NCBI RefSeq assembly: GCF_010731695.1
Contig: NZ_AP022586.1
Span: 4,712,001-4,776,000 of the forward strand
Source of the DNA: Mycolicibacterium litorale
GTDB taxonomy: Bacteria; Actinomycetota; Actinomycetes; Mycobacteriales; Mycobacteriaceae
DNA length: 64,000 bases
Direction of reading: 5' to 3'
The notes under the pieces are model-generated. The model was not told the DNA's origin and searched no databases. It worked only from the letters and a program-made list of their open reading frames with translations. Below are positions 34,170 through 42,407 of this stretch, piece by piece. The first letter of the stretch is position 1. Each line of letters begins with the position of its first letter. The position numbers and the translations under genes were made by a program.

Positions 34170-35009
34170 TCACACGGCCGAACCCTCGGCTTCGTCGACC
34201 GACGCGGCCAGCAGTGCGGCGATGTCCTGCCAGCTGTCGGTCACTGCGCAGGCGCCTGCGGCCGCCAGTTCGTCGCACCGTCCGGCGCGTTCACCGGGCG
34301 GCACGAACAGCAGGTTGCCGATGGTCGGGATCTCCGCGGCGACGGCGGACGCGACGCCGGGAACCGAATCCTCGATGGCCACCGCCTGTTCGGGTTGGAT
34401 GCCGAGAGCGTCGAGGGCGAAGCGGTAGATCGCCGGATCGGGCTTGCTGGTCGGCGACGGCAGCGAATCCTCGGCACTGAATCGCACGTCCGCAGGGATC
34501 AGGCCGTCCAGGCCGGTTGCGGTGAAGCAGGCTTTCAGCCGCATCAGGGCGCTGGAGCTCACCGCCGCCAATCCGTACGCCCGGCTCACACGGCGCAGAG
34601 GTTCCAGGACGCGGGGGTCGGGTCGCAGCACCGAACCCAGGTGCGCGGTCACCTCGTCGCGTTCGCGGCGGACCCATTCCTCCAGCGCCCGGGCGGTCAG
34701 CACCGGGCCGGAGGCGTCGCCGGGCGCCACCGCACCGGATCGACCGCCTGCGAGCACCGTGTCCACCGGCACCCCCCACTCCACGGCGAGGTCGACGGCG
34801 GTGGTGCGAAAGTTCTTGCCCGTGGTGGCTATTCGCAGCTCCTGAGCCGTGTAGCGGCGGGAGATTCCCAGGCTCGCCAGATACCGGTTCGTCACGTCGA
34901 CAGACGCGTCGAATGCGGGCTCTTCCGAGGGGAACAAGTTGCCGTCGGCGTCACACATCACGACGGTGACCGCCGCCGGCTCAAGCGGACGAAGGTATCG
35001 CAACGTCAC
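34170..35009 (-). CDS. HAD-superfamily phosphatase, CbbY/Gph-like
   Basis: 279 residues. HAD motif I is CDADGNLFPSEEP (the second Asp and position +2 typical), motif II the serines in LAAVSSSALMRL, motif III K in PTSKPDPAIYRFAL, and motif IV VAIEDSVPGVASAVAAE. It is likely to dephosphorylate a sugar or polyol phosphate. It overlaps the dehydrogenase upstream by 29 bases; an internal start near residue 18 is possible. The pairing suggests that it works on the same polyol pathway. Confidence 0.83.
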   Translation of the reverse strand: MTLRYLRPLEPAAVTVVMCDADGNLFPSEEPAFDASVDVTNRYLASLGISRRYTAQELRIATTGKNFRTTAVDLAVEWGVPVDTVLAGGRSGAVAPGDASGPVLTARALEEWVRRERDEVTAHLGSVLRPDPRVLEPLRRVSRAYGLAAVSSSALMRLKACFTATGLDGLIPADVRFSAEDSLPSPTSKPDPAIYRFALDALGIQPEQAVAIEDSVPGVASAVAAEIPTIGNLLFVPPGERAGRCDELAAAGACAVTDSWQDIAALLAASVDEAEGSAV

Positions 35010-36534
35010 TTCCTTCCTGCAGGCGATGACCGTGGCGACCCGCCAGCACCGTCTGCAGCGCTGCTGAGACGCCCCGCTGGTCGATGACGCGCATCATGCA
35101 CTCGAGCGCGCCGACGAACTCCGGATCGTCACCGAGGTCTCCGAAGACCTCCCGTACCCCGAGCAACGGCCGCGGATCGCTGAGACCGAGTCGCGCCAGT
35201 GTCGAGAATTGTTGAGCGCGTTCATCTTCCACGATGACCGGCCGACCGGTGAGGTCGTAGCCGCGCAGGTACCGGAACCAGGCGGCCACCGCAAGGGTGA
35301 GCAGTGCCGTCGGCAAGCCACGCGAGCGGGCCTGACGCAGCGAGGGCAGCAGATACGACGGCATCTTCGTCGATCCACGCGCAGCCAGTCGCGAGAGAGC
35401 GTCGGGCACACCGGGATTCGTCAGACGACTGAGCAGGGTGAGCCGGTAGTCGACGAGGTCGATATCGGCCACTCCCTCCAGGAGCGGGGACAGTTCGCTC
35501 GCCATCAGCTGTTCGATGAAGCGGTAGACGCGCGGATCGCGCATCGCGACATCGGTGGTCTCGTGACCCAGCAGGATCCCGAGATAGCCCAGCGCGCAGT
35601 GCGATCCGTTGAGCATCCGGGTCTTCACCAGCCGGTACGGGCTGACGTCGGCGACGATGTCGACCCCGACGTCTTCGAGCGGTGGGCGACCGTTGCAGAA
35701 CGAGTCCTCGACCACCCACTGCCGGAACGGTTCGGCGAGCACCGGCCACCGGTCGGCGATTCCGAAGGTCTCTGCGACAGCCGCGGTCGCGGCGGGCGTG
35801 GTCTTCGGGGTGATCCGGTCGACCATCGTGGCGGGGAACGCCACGTTGCGCTCGATCCAGCGGGCCAGTGGCGGGTTGCGCTGCGCGGTGAAGCCGACCA
35901 GCGCCCGGCGGGCCGCACCGCCGTTGTCGGGCACGTTGTCGCAGGACATGACGCTGAACGGCGGCAGCCCGCTGCGCCGCCGAAGCGCCAGTGCATCGGC
36001 GAGATACGCCCATGCGGTGAGGTAGGGGCCGGGCCCTTGGAGGTCGTGTCGCACTGCCGGGCAGTCGGCGTCGAACTCGTCCGTGAGCGCATCGCGGTGG
36101 TAGCCGTCGCCGGTGATGGTCAACGTCACCAGGCGCGTCCGCGGGTCGGCGAGCGCTGTGGTGACCTCGGCGTGCTCGTCGGGTGCGTACAGGTACCGGC
36201 GCAGCGATCCCACGACCCGTCCGTTGGACTCGCCGGGGCCGCGCTCCACGACCGTGTAGAGGCAGTCCTGGGCGGCCAACGCCTTCTTCATCTCGGGCCG
36301 GTGCAGTCCGACACCGGTGATACCCCAGTCCATCGAGGCACCGGTCCGAGCAAGATCGTCGAGGTAACTCGCCTGATGCGCCCGGTGGAACCCGCCGACA
36401 CCGATGTGGACCACCGCCGGGGTCAGCGCCGAACGGTCGTAGTTCGGCACGGTGACCCGGCGGGAGTGGAGTGCGAGCGTGGCAGTCCTCAGGGGTACTC
36501 CGGTGTTCGGCCGCAGCCGGTTGACGTTGTGCAT
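34981..36534 (-). CDS. Mannitol dehydrogenase family oxidoreductase
   Basis: 517 residues from the ATG at 36534. The Rossmann start is VVHIGVGGFHRAHQASYLDDL. The family signature FPATMVDRITPKTT is present, with RWIERNVAF before it and the substrate-site lysine region VKTRMLNGSHCALGYLG after it. The family oxidises mannitol, arabinitol, sorbitol or uronate-derived sugars with NAD; the sequence does not fix the substrate. It is followed by the overlapping HAD phosphatase and preceded by the UbiA-like/IMPase fusion gene. Confidence 0.9.
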   Translation of the reverse strand: MHNVNRLRPNTGVPLRTATLALHSRRVTVPNYDRSALTPAVVHIGVGGFHRAHQASYLDDLARTGASMDWGITGVGLHRPEMKKALAAQDCLYTVVERGPGESNGRVVGSLRRYLYAPDEHAEVTTALADPRTRLVTLTITGDGYHRDALTDEFDADCPAVRHDLQGPGPYLTAWAYLADALALRRRSGLPPFSVMSCDNVPDNGGAARRALVGFTAQRNPPLARWIERNVAFPATMVDRITPKTTPAATAAVAETFGIADRWPVLAEPFRQWVVEDSFCNGRPPLEDVGVDIVADVSPYRLVKTRMLNGSHCALGYLGILLGHETTDVAMRDPRVYRFIEQLMASELSPLLEGVADIDLVDYRLTLLSRLTNPGVPDALSRLAARGSTKMPSYLLPSLRQARSRGLPTALLTLAVAAWFRYLRGYDLTGRPVIVEDERAQQFSTLARLGLSDPRPLLGVREVFGDLGDDPEFVGALECMMRVIDQRGVSAALQTVLAGRHGHRLQEGSDVAIPSSA

Positions 36535-36634
36535 GGCGTTCTTCCCCCAGGCAGATGGGTGGCGAGCGCTCTGTGCGGAACGGCTCTGATGGGTCACGCG
36601 GTACTTCGGCGTGGGTCGATCGGCGTGGGCACGT

Positions 36635-36660
36635 GGTACCACCGATCGCCCCGGTTAAAC
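36635..36660 (-). promoter_or_regulatory. Possible SigF-type promoter before the dehydrogenase
   Basis: On the minus strand GTTT (36660-36657) is followed after 16 bases by GGTACC (36640-36635), similar to the mycobacterial SigF pattern GGTTT-N15-17-GGGTA. It overlaps the stop codon of the gene upstream. The match is partial. Confidence 0.3.
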
Positions 36661-38679
36661 AGTGATCGTGTACACCGGTGCGAGCAGGGCACGGAGCTGC
36701 GCCCACAACGCCGGGTGCGCGGCCAGGACGTCGCCGGTGGCCGGCCATGAGCCCGCGCTGGGCCCGGTCAGGTCGCCCACGGAGCCGCCGGCCTCTTCGA
36801 CCAGCAGCACGCCGCCCGCACAATCCCAGGGGGAGAGACCGGGTGCCCACACCGCGTCGGCGGTGCCGGTCGCCACGTGGGCCAGTGCACTGGCGGCGCT
36901 GCCGCCGCGGCGCAGATCGCGTACGCAGCGGCCCAACTCGTGCACCATCTGCCCGGCGATCTCGCGCTGGTCGTCGCGGCCGAAGTTGATCTCGATCAGC
37001 GCGTGGGTCAGCGACTCGACGTCGTTGACGGTGACACGCCGGCCGTTGCAGTACGTGCCGTGCCCGCGCTGAGCGGTCGTGGTCCGGTCGAGCACCGGCT
37101 CGACCACCGCCGCGGCAACGACGACGTCGTCGCTGCACCGGACGGCGGCGACGCTGACCGCCCAGTCGGCGCGGCCGTAGAGGTAGCTCGTCGTGCCGTC
37201 GATGGGGTCGACCACCCAGCGGATTCCGCTGGTCCCGTCGACGGTTCCGCCCTCTTCACCCAGCACTCCGTCAGCAGGCCGCAGGCGTGCCAGCACGGCA
37301 CGGATGGCGTCCTCGGCCTCGCGGTCCGCCCGGCTCACGAGGTCGCGCGGGCCCTGTTTCTCCTGGATCTCGAGTGCCCTGTGATCGGCCCACCAGCGCA
37401 TGGCCACCTCGGCGCCGGCCGCGGCGGCCTGGTGCGCGACGTCGACCAACTCGGCCGGCTGCGGTGCATCGTCGTCGGCCGCAGCATCTTCGGCGACGTT
37501 GTGCTGCATGGCTTTCCATGTCGATGCGCCAAGAACCGCCTTGGCGGTGGCCCGGCAGAGCCGTTGCACGGCTGCGGTCATCACCCCCGGTCGACCGAGC
37601 GCGTCCAGGCTGCGGCTGCTGAAGAAGAGGTACGCCGCCGCGATCAAGACCCACGGCAGCACCGCGAGCAGCGGACGCGCACACCCGGTGACGTGGAAGT
37701 AACCGGTGAGCAGAACCGCCCCGACGGGGACGAGGAGCAGCCGAACCCGCCGCGCCGTCAGCACGGCAGCCAGCGTCACGGCCGCGCCGATGGTTGCCGC
37801 AGCGGCCCATTGGGTGACCGACGACGGTCCGCACAACCAGCGGCCCGTCGCCGCCGCCGCGCACCCGGCAGTCACCATCGCGACGTTCCACGGCGCGGCC
37901 GCGGGCGTCCGCTGTGACAGGGGAGCCCACCGTTTCACGTCGAGCCGCGGATCGGCCAGCCGTGCGGGCAGCCAGCGGATCAACACCAGCAGGTGTTCGC
38001 GAGCCTGGTCCGCGCGCGCCTCGAACCGCACCCGGCCGTCGTCGGCGGTGGCGAATGCCGTGGCCTCGACCGCCCAGCGACTGGTCACGAACGCCACACC
38101 GTAGGCCCACAGGGTCACGGCGGCCCAGATCGCGAGTGCCGGGTGCGCGGTCACGTCGATGGCCAGCGCCAGGCCGATCATTCCGCGCACGGCGTACCCG
38201 GCGCCGACCGTGAGCCAGATGAGCAGGACGCCCATGCGCAGCGGCGGCGGTACGCGGCCGTCGCGCCCCGTGAACCGGGAGCGCAGCCATTCGTAGACGA
38301 AGGCCACCCCGAACACACCGACGGCCGCGAACGTGAGAATGCCGCCGAGGTCGAGCCCCGGGAGCGCGATGACCAGCACTGGGACGCAGAGCAGCCGGAG
38401 TAGCGCCACCGTGCTGCTCGCGGCCACGTTCCGGCGTGCGCTGCACAGGGGTCCGGGGAGTCGGCCCCGGCCGGCGCAGTCGGGATGCCGCTGGTCGGCG
38501 ACGAAGCCGCGGGCGTCGTTCCACTGATACCGGGCCGGGTAGATCAGGAGCTCGACCGCGGCCAGGACGACCAGTGCCCGGACCACGGAATGGGTGCTCA
38601 GCTCGCCGGTGGCGACGGTGCCGACCGCGTAGGTGACCGGGATCAGCGACGCTTTCACCAGGTCCTTGGGCCGTGGCAT
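36655..38679 (-). CDS. UbiA-like membrane domain fused to inositol monophosphatase
   Basis: 674 residues from the ATG at 38679 (a GTG at 38712 is also possible). Residues 1-360 hold roughly ten membrane helices. After helix 2 comes NDARGFVADQRHP (54-66), similar to the NDARDVEADRAHP motif of the DPPR synthase UbiA in this same window. A second canonical UbiA Asp motif is not clear. Residues about 408-670 form a complete IMPase domain: GEE 474-476, DPIDGTT 491-497 and WDCA 618-621. The fusion suggests transfer of a phosphorylated sugar or polyol to a lipid followed by dephosphorylation at the membrane. That role is inferred; I know of no described example. Confidence 0.75.
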   Translation of the reverse strand: MPRPKDLVKASLIPVTYAVGTVATGELSTHSVVRALVVLAAVELLIYPARYQWNDARGFVADQRHPDCAGRGRLPGPLCSARRNVAASSTVALLRLLCVPVLVIALPGLDLGGILTFAAVGVFGVAFVYEWLRSRFTGRDGRVPPPLRMGVLLIWLTVGAGYAVRGMIGLALAIDVTAHPALAIWAAVTLWAYGVAFVTSRWAVEATAFATADDGRVRFEARADQAREHLLVLIRWLPARLADPRLDVKRWAPLSQRTPAAAPWNVAMVTAGCAAAATGRWLCGPSSVTQWAAAATIGAAVTLAAVLTARRVRLLLVPVGAVLLTGYFHVTGCARPLLAVLPWVLIAAAYLFFSSRSLDALGRPGVMTAAVQRLCRATAKAVLGASTWKAMQHNVAEDAAADDDAPQPAELVDVAHQAAAAGAEVAMRWWADHRALEIQEKQGPRDLVSRADREAEDAIRAVLARLRPADGVLGEEGGTVDGTSGIRWVVDPIDGTTSYLYGRADWAVSVAAVRCSDDVVVAAAVVEPVLDRTTTAQRGHGTYCNGRRVTVNDVESLTHALIEINFGRDDQREIAGQMVHELGRCVRDLRRGGSAASALAHVATGTADAVWAPGLSPWDCAGGVLLVEEAGGSVGDLTGPSAGSWPATGDVLAAHPALWAQLRALLAPVYTITV

Positions 38680-38722
38680 CAACAGGTAACCGGTCAGCGT
38701 CCGCTGTCGCACGACAGCGGTA

Positions 38723-38747
38723 CTTACCGCCTGCTGCCGGGCTAAAC
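38723..38747 (-). promoter_or_regulatory. Possible SigF-type promoter before the fusion gene
   Basis: On the minus strand GTTT (38747-38744), a 15-base spacer and GGTAAG (38728-38723) resemble GGTTT-N15-17-GGGTA. A 9-bp inverted repeat (38701-38709 with 38712-38720) follows directly, over the alternative GTG start at 38712. Partial match only. Confidence 0.3.
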
Positions 38748-38783
38748 GGTCCGTGGCGCTCGGCGACCCGTCCCGGCGAACTC

Positions 38784-39203
38784 TCAGCACCGCACTTTGT
38801 CCCGCGCGACCACCGGCATCGAGTGATGTGGGTCGCCGTCGGCAACTCGCGCTGCGCGCAGTGCCTCGGCGATGGAGTCGACGGCGGGAATTGCCCGATC
38901 CGCCCCGACAGCCCGCAGCAGCCGCCGCGCGGCGCCTCCGGTGACGACCGCCCAGGGCTGGCCGGTTTCCCGGCAGTCGCGGGCCACTTCGAGCAGAAAG
39001 CGGATCCCGGCGGCCCCCAGGAATCCCACATCGCTCATGTCGAGGACGAGGCGGTGACCCGAGCCGAGGAGCGGTCGGACGGTGTCGCGCAGCACGTCGA
39101 CTATCGATCCGTCCACATCGCCGCGCACGTTCAGGACCGTGGCCGTCTGCGTGAGCGGAGGGTCGTCTTGTTCGACCGCGTGGTCGACTGGAGAGGAAGT
39201 CAT
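38784..39203 (-). CDS. STAS-domain anti-sigma-factor antagonist
   Basis: 139 residues with one STAS domain: ATVLNVRGDVDGSIVDVLRD, then HRLVLDMSDVGFLGAAGIRFLLEVAR, which holds the usual phosphorylation-site region. In this protein the site reads VGFLGAAG, with Gly/Ala where many SpoIIAA-like proteins have Ser or Thr. Regulation by phosphorylation may therefore be lost. STAS antagonists in mycobacteria often free SigF from its anti-sigma factor. It is the first gene of the minus-strand series in the island. Confidence 0.82.
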   Translation of the reverse strand: MTSSPVDHAVEQDDPPLTQTATVLNVRGDVDGSIVDVLRDTVRPLLGSGHRLVLDMSDVGFLGAAGIRFLLEVARDCRETGQPWAVVTGGAARRLLRAVGADRAIPAVDSIAEALRAARVADGDPHHSMPVVARDKVRC

Positions 39204-39352
39204 GACTCACCCATGGGTTCGGTGTGCTGGTCGTCGGTCAGGGCAACGAAGGCGCAACGACGTCATCGGCTTGATTGCGACTGACCGACCACATGCCCGC
39301 AATCGGCGAAGTTATTCGTCCGGCCGGTCCCGACCGCGGCGCCCGCAGGGGT

Positions 39353-39379
39353 GGTTTCGGCTGGGCGGCGGCAGGTAGG
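39353..39379 (+). promoter_or_regulatory. Possible SigF-type promoter before the DUF5718-like gene
   Basis: GGTTT (39353-39357), a 16-base spacer and GGTAGG (39374-39379) on the plus strand resemble a SigF promoter, about 74 bases before the gene start at 39453. The -10 differs from the consensus GGGTA at one or two bases. Confidence 0.35.
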
Positions 39380-39452
39380 TTCTGGGAGTGCCGATGCAGC
39401 AGACCGACCACCGTCGCCGCGAATCCGTCACCGGCGCCGAGGTGGCGAGGCC

Positions 39453-40259
39453 GTGATCGCGCTCGATCTCGACGACCTGCACTCATGGTTCGGGTTCGGG
39501 GTGGCGGGCAACTTCGCCGGTCACCTCGAGCAGGCCGGTGAAGCCGCGGATTTCGTCAACGTCACCTCCGAGGGGACGGCGCCGAAGGGGATCTTCCCCT
39601 GGTACGCACCAGGGGTCGGCGGACAACTCGGGCAGTTCCCGCTCTCGCACGACCGGATCGCGTTGCCCGCCAGCGGCGAACCGCTCAATCTGCAGATAGA
39701 ACCCGAGGTCGGGCTGGCGTGCCGGGTGGTGTGGGACGGCGACACCGTCGTCACGCTGGAACCGTTCGCGCTCGGCGCGTTCAACGACTGCTCGATTCGC
39801 AGGCCCGGCGCCGCCAAGATCAGCGACAAGAAGAACTGGGGCACCGATTCCAAGGGGGTGGCCGCGCAGTTCTTCGAGATCAGCGACCTGACCCCGGACG
39901 GACCGACCGCCACGCTGCGGCTGGTGTGCTTCCTGCGGGACGCCGACGGGCACGAGCACGCCTACGGCGTGGACAGCCCGCTTCTCGGCTACTCGTACTA
40001 CGGCGAGGTGCTGCTGGACTGGGTGGTGGAGCGACTGGCGCACCAGAAGGGTTCGCCCGACACCCCGCTGGAGGACGTCGGCGGGTTGATGGTCGCCGCC
40101 GGCCGTCCCGAGCACGTCCTGATCGGGATCGGCGCGACGCGCTACACCGAGCTGGGGGAGTCGACGTACCTGCAGCCCGGCGACGAGGCCATCGTGCGGG
40201 TGTACGACACCGAGTCCGGCGAGACCTCCGAACTGCGCCAGACCGTCGTCACGGGGTAG
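39453..40259 (+). CDS. DUF5718-like protein
   Basis: 268 residues from the GTG at 39453, which follows GAGGTGGCGAGG. The N-terminus DLHSWFGFGVAGNFAGHLEQAGEAADF and the middle (KISDKKNWGTDSKGVAAQFFEI) fit DUF5718 as I remember it. The fold may be related to fumarylacetoacetate-hydrolase proteins, because the GVAGNFAGHL start and acidic strands are reminiscent, but catalytic residues are not certain. No signal or membrane segment. Function unknown. Confidence 0.65.
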   Translation: MIALDLDDLHSWFGFGVAGNFAGHLEQAGEAADFVNVTSEGTAPKGIFPWYAPGVGGQLGQFPLSHDRIALPASGEPLNLQIEPEVGLACRVVWDGDTVVTLEPFALGAFNDCSIRRPGAAKISDKKNWGTDSKGVAAQFFEISDLTPDGPTATLRLVCFLRDADGHEHAYGVDSPLLGYSYYGEVLLDWVVERLAHQKGSPDTPLEDVGGLMVAAGRPEHVLIGIGATRYTELGESTYLQPGDEAIVRVYDTESGETSELRQTVVTG

Positions 40260-40267
40260 CCGCCCGG

Positions 40268-40324
40268 CCGTTTCGCCGTCCTCCGGCCGTGCCGTTTCGC
40301 CGTCCTCCGGCCGGGTGCCGTTTC
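40268..40324. repeat. 24-bp tandem direct repeats
   Basis: CCGTTTCGCCGTCCTCCGGC occurs at 40268 and again at 40292, a 24-base period, with a third partial copy (CCGTTTC) at 40318. It starts 8 bases after the DUF5718 stop. Each unit can fold on its CCGGC/GCCGG ends. Possibly a terminator duplicated by slippage. Confidence 0.6.
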
Positions 40325-40354
40325 ACCGCACGCCGGCGGGGTATGGGCAGGGTC

Positions 40355-41503
40355 ATGCGTGCCATGGTCTACCGCGGTCCCTACAAGATCCGGGTGGAAG
40401 AGAAGGACATTCCACCGATCGAGCATCCCAACGACGCGATCGTGCGGGTGGAGCTCGCGGCGATCTGCGGCTCGGATCTACACCTGTACCACGGGATGAT
40501 GCCCGACACCCGGGTCGGGATGACGTTCGGTCACGAATTCATCGGGGTAGTCCACGAAGTGGGCCCCTCGGTGCAGAACCTCAAGCCCGGCGACCGGGTG
40601 ATGGTGCCGTTCAACGTCTACTGCGGATCCTGCTACTTCTGTGCGCGCGGGCTGTACTCCAACTGCCACAACGTGAATCCCAACGCGACGGCGGTGGGCG
40701 GCATCTACGGCTACTCCCACACGTGCGGCGGATACGACGGCGGGCAGGCGGAATTCGTGCGCGTGCCGTTCGCCGACGTGGGGCCGTCGCTGATCCCGGA
40801 CACCATCTCCGACGAGGACGCGCTGATGTGCACCGACGCGCTGGCCACCGGATACTTCGGAGCGCAACTGGGCGACATCGTCGAAGGTGACGTCGTGGTC
40901 GTGTTCGGTGCGGGTCCGGTCGGGCTATTCGCCGCGCAGTCGGCATGGCTGATGGGGGCCGGCCGGGTGATCGTGATCGACCACCTGGAGTACCGCCTGG
41001 AGAAGGCCCGCACCATGGCCCATGCCGAGACCTACAACTTCGCCGAATACGACGACATCGTCGTCGAGATGAAGAAGGCCACCGGCTATCTCGGCGCCGA
41101 CGTCGTCATCGACGCGGTCGGCGCGGAGGCCGACGGGAACTTCCTGCAGCACGTGACGGCCGCGAAGTTCAAGATGCAGGGCGGTTCGCCGATCGCGCTG
41201 AACTGGGCGATCGACGCGGTGCGCAAAGGCGGAACCATCTCGGTGATGGGCGCCTACGGACCGATGTTCAGCGCCGTCAAGTTCGGCGACGCGATGAACA
41301 AGGGCCTGACCCTGCGGATGAACCAGTGCCCGGCCAAACGGCAGTGGCCGCGGTTGTTCTCCCACATCGAGAACGGCTATCTCAAACCGAGTGAGATTGT
41401 GACACACCGGATTCCGCTCGAGCACATCGCGGAGGGCTATCACATCTTCTCCGCCAAACTCGACAACTGCATCAAGCCGATCATCGTGCCCAGCGCAGCG
41501 TAA
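40355..41503 (+). CDS. Zinc-dependent alcohol dehydrogenase (formaldehyde-dehydrogenase-like)
   Basis: 382 residues. The catalytic zinc site is AAICGSDLHLYHG with the FGHEFIGVVHEVG glutamate and histidine; the structural zinc loop is VYCGSCYFCARGLYSNC with four cysteines. The NAD site is VVVFGAGPVGLFAAQSA. The sequence is of the glutathione-independent formaldehyde dehydrogenase-like branch of the medium-chain family, whose substrates vary. GTC precedes the ATG at 40355; a nearby in-frame ATG follows (MRAM). The next gene begins 8 bases downstream. Confidence 0.9.
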   Translation: MRAMVYRGPYKIRVEEKDIPPIEHPNDAIVRVELAAICGSDLHLYHGMMPDTRVGMTFGHEFIGVVHEVGPSVQNLKPGDRVMVPFNVYCGSCYFCARGLYSNCHNVNPNATAVGGIYGYSHTCGGYDGGQAEFVRVPFADVGPSLIPDTISDEDALMCTDALATGYFGAQLGDIVEGDVVVVFGAGPVGLFAAQSAWLMGAGRVIVIDHLEYRLEKARTMAHAETYNFAEYDDIVVEMKKATGYLGADVVIDAVGAEADGNFLQHVTAAKFKMQGGSPIALNWAIDAVRKGGTISVMGAYGPMFSAVKFGDAMNKGLTLRMNQCPAKRQWPRLFSHIENGYLKPSEIVTHRIPLEHIAEGYHIFSAKLDNCIKPIIVPSAA

Positions 41504-41511
41504 GGACTTCC

Positions 41512-42078
41512 ATGACCTACACCGCAGACCATCCGCCCGTCCCGTCGTCCGAAGAGCTGCGGGCCCGTATCCCCGGCTGGGGTGCCGATCTGGACCCCGC
41601 CGACCGGCCGTCGGTGCCCAAGCTGCGACCCGAACCCACCGGTGCGCACTGGGACTTCCCCGAGCGGCAGCCCGAGAAGTGGCCGCGCGAGCGGTCCATC
41701 GAGCACAAGTTCCTCACCCCGGTGTTCGGCACGTCGACGCCGCCGCGCGGGCTGTCGGGAGCGATCCGCAAGTACTCCTACGCCAGACACAGCGAGGGCA
41801 AGGCCGCGCACTGGCTGCTGCTGATCCTCGCCGACCGGGTGGACGCCGTCGAACACCACCTGCAGTCGTTCGTGAGCCTGCGGCCGGACAACCCGTTCAC
41901 CGAGACCGGGGTCAAGTCGGAGTTCACCCACAACGGGCTTGCGGCGCGCACAGACACCAAACGTGTTGATCGCAACCACATGTGGATCGACCCGATCCTC
42001 GTCGGCGGACCCTGGCTGGTGTCCGCGCTGGTCGCGGGGCGAGGCATCAAGAAGATCGCCACCCGCGTCCGGCGCTAG
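41512..42078 (+). CDS. Hypothetical protein downstream of the alcohol dehydrogenase
   Basis: 188 residues without a family I recognise. It is proline-rich at the start (DHPPVPSSEELRARIPGWGAD) and has a compact middle with AHWLLLILADRVDAVEHHLQSF and PDNPFTETGVKSEF. A weakly hydrophobic segment (ILVGGPWLVSALVAG) is near the end, followed by a basic tail. The 8-base gap to the dehydrogenase suggests one operon and perhaps a redox partner role. It ends tail to tail with the next gene, overlapping by 4 bases. Confidence 0.65.
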   Translation: MTYTADHPPVPSSEELRARIPGWGADLDPADRPSVPKLRPEPTGAHWDFPERQPEKWPRERSIEHKFLTPVFGTSTPPRGLSGAIRKYSYARHSEGKAAHWLLLILADRVDAVEHHLQSFVSLRPDNPFTETGVKSEFTHNGLAARTDTKRVDRNHMWIDPILVGGPWLVSALVAGRGIKKIATRVRR

Positions 42079-42407
42079 TCGGCCAGCAGTTCGTCGAGCA
42101 TGTTCGTGAACTGCGCGGGGTCGGCCGGGGTGAACGCAGGTCGCCACCGGTTGTCGATGACGTCGAGGGTGATCAGCGTCGACCGGAACGGGCGGCGCAC
42201 GTCCAGCGGTAACCACCGGCGCAGGTCCGAACTGCCCCACAACCGGTAGCGGTGCAGCAGGTTCAACGGCGCCGAAGTGTAGCCGCGGACCTGCCGCAAC
42301 GGAATCACCTTCGAGGTGCCCGAGGGAAAGTGGTAGCGCCGCAACGTGATCGCGTGCTTGTCCAGCTGGACCAGCCCGTCGTCGTAGTACTGGCGCGGCG
42401 CGCTCAC
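42075..42407 (-). CDS. Small hypothetical protein, PH-domain-like
   Basis: 110 residues from the GTG at 42407, which overlaps the Rieske gene's stop as GTGA. The frame is open further upstream, but coupling favours this start. The sequence alternates beta-strand-like segments (HAITLRRYHFPSGTSKVIPL, STLITLDVIDNRW) and ends with a helix (DPAQFTNMLDELL). This pattern is reminiscent of bacterial pleckstrin-homology-like domains. No function is known; it is likely to work with the Rieske protein upstream. Confidence 0.6.
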   Translation of the reverse strand: MSAPRQYYDDGLVQLDKHAITLRRYHFPSGTSKVIPLRQVRGYTSAPLNLLHRYRLWGSSDLRRWLPLDVRRPFRSTLITLDVIDNRWRPAFTPADPAQFTNMLDELLAD

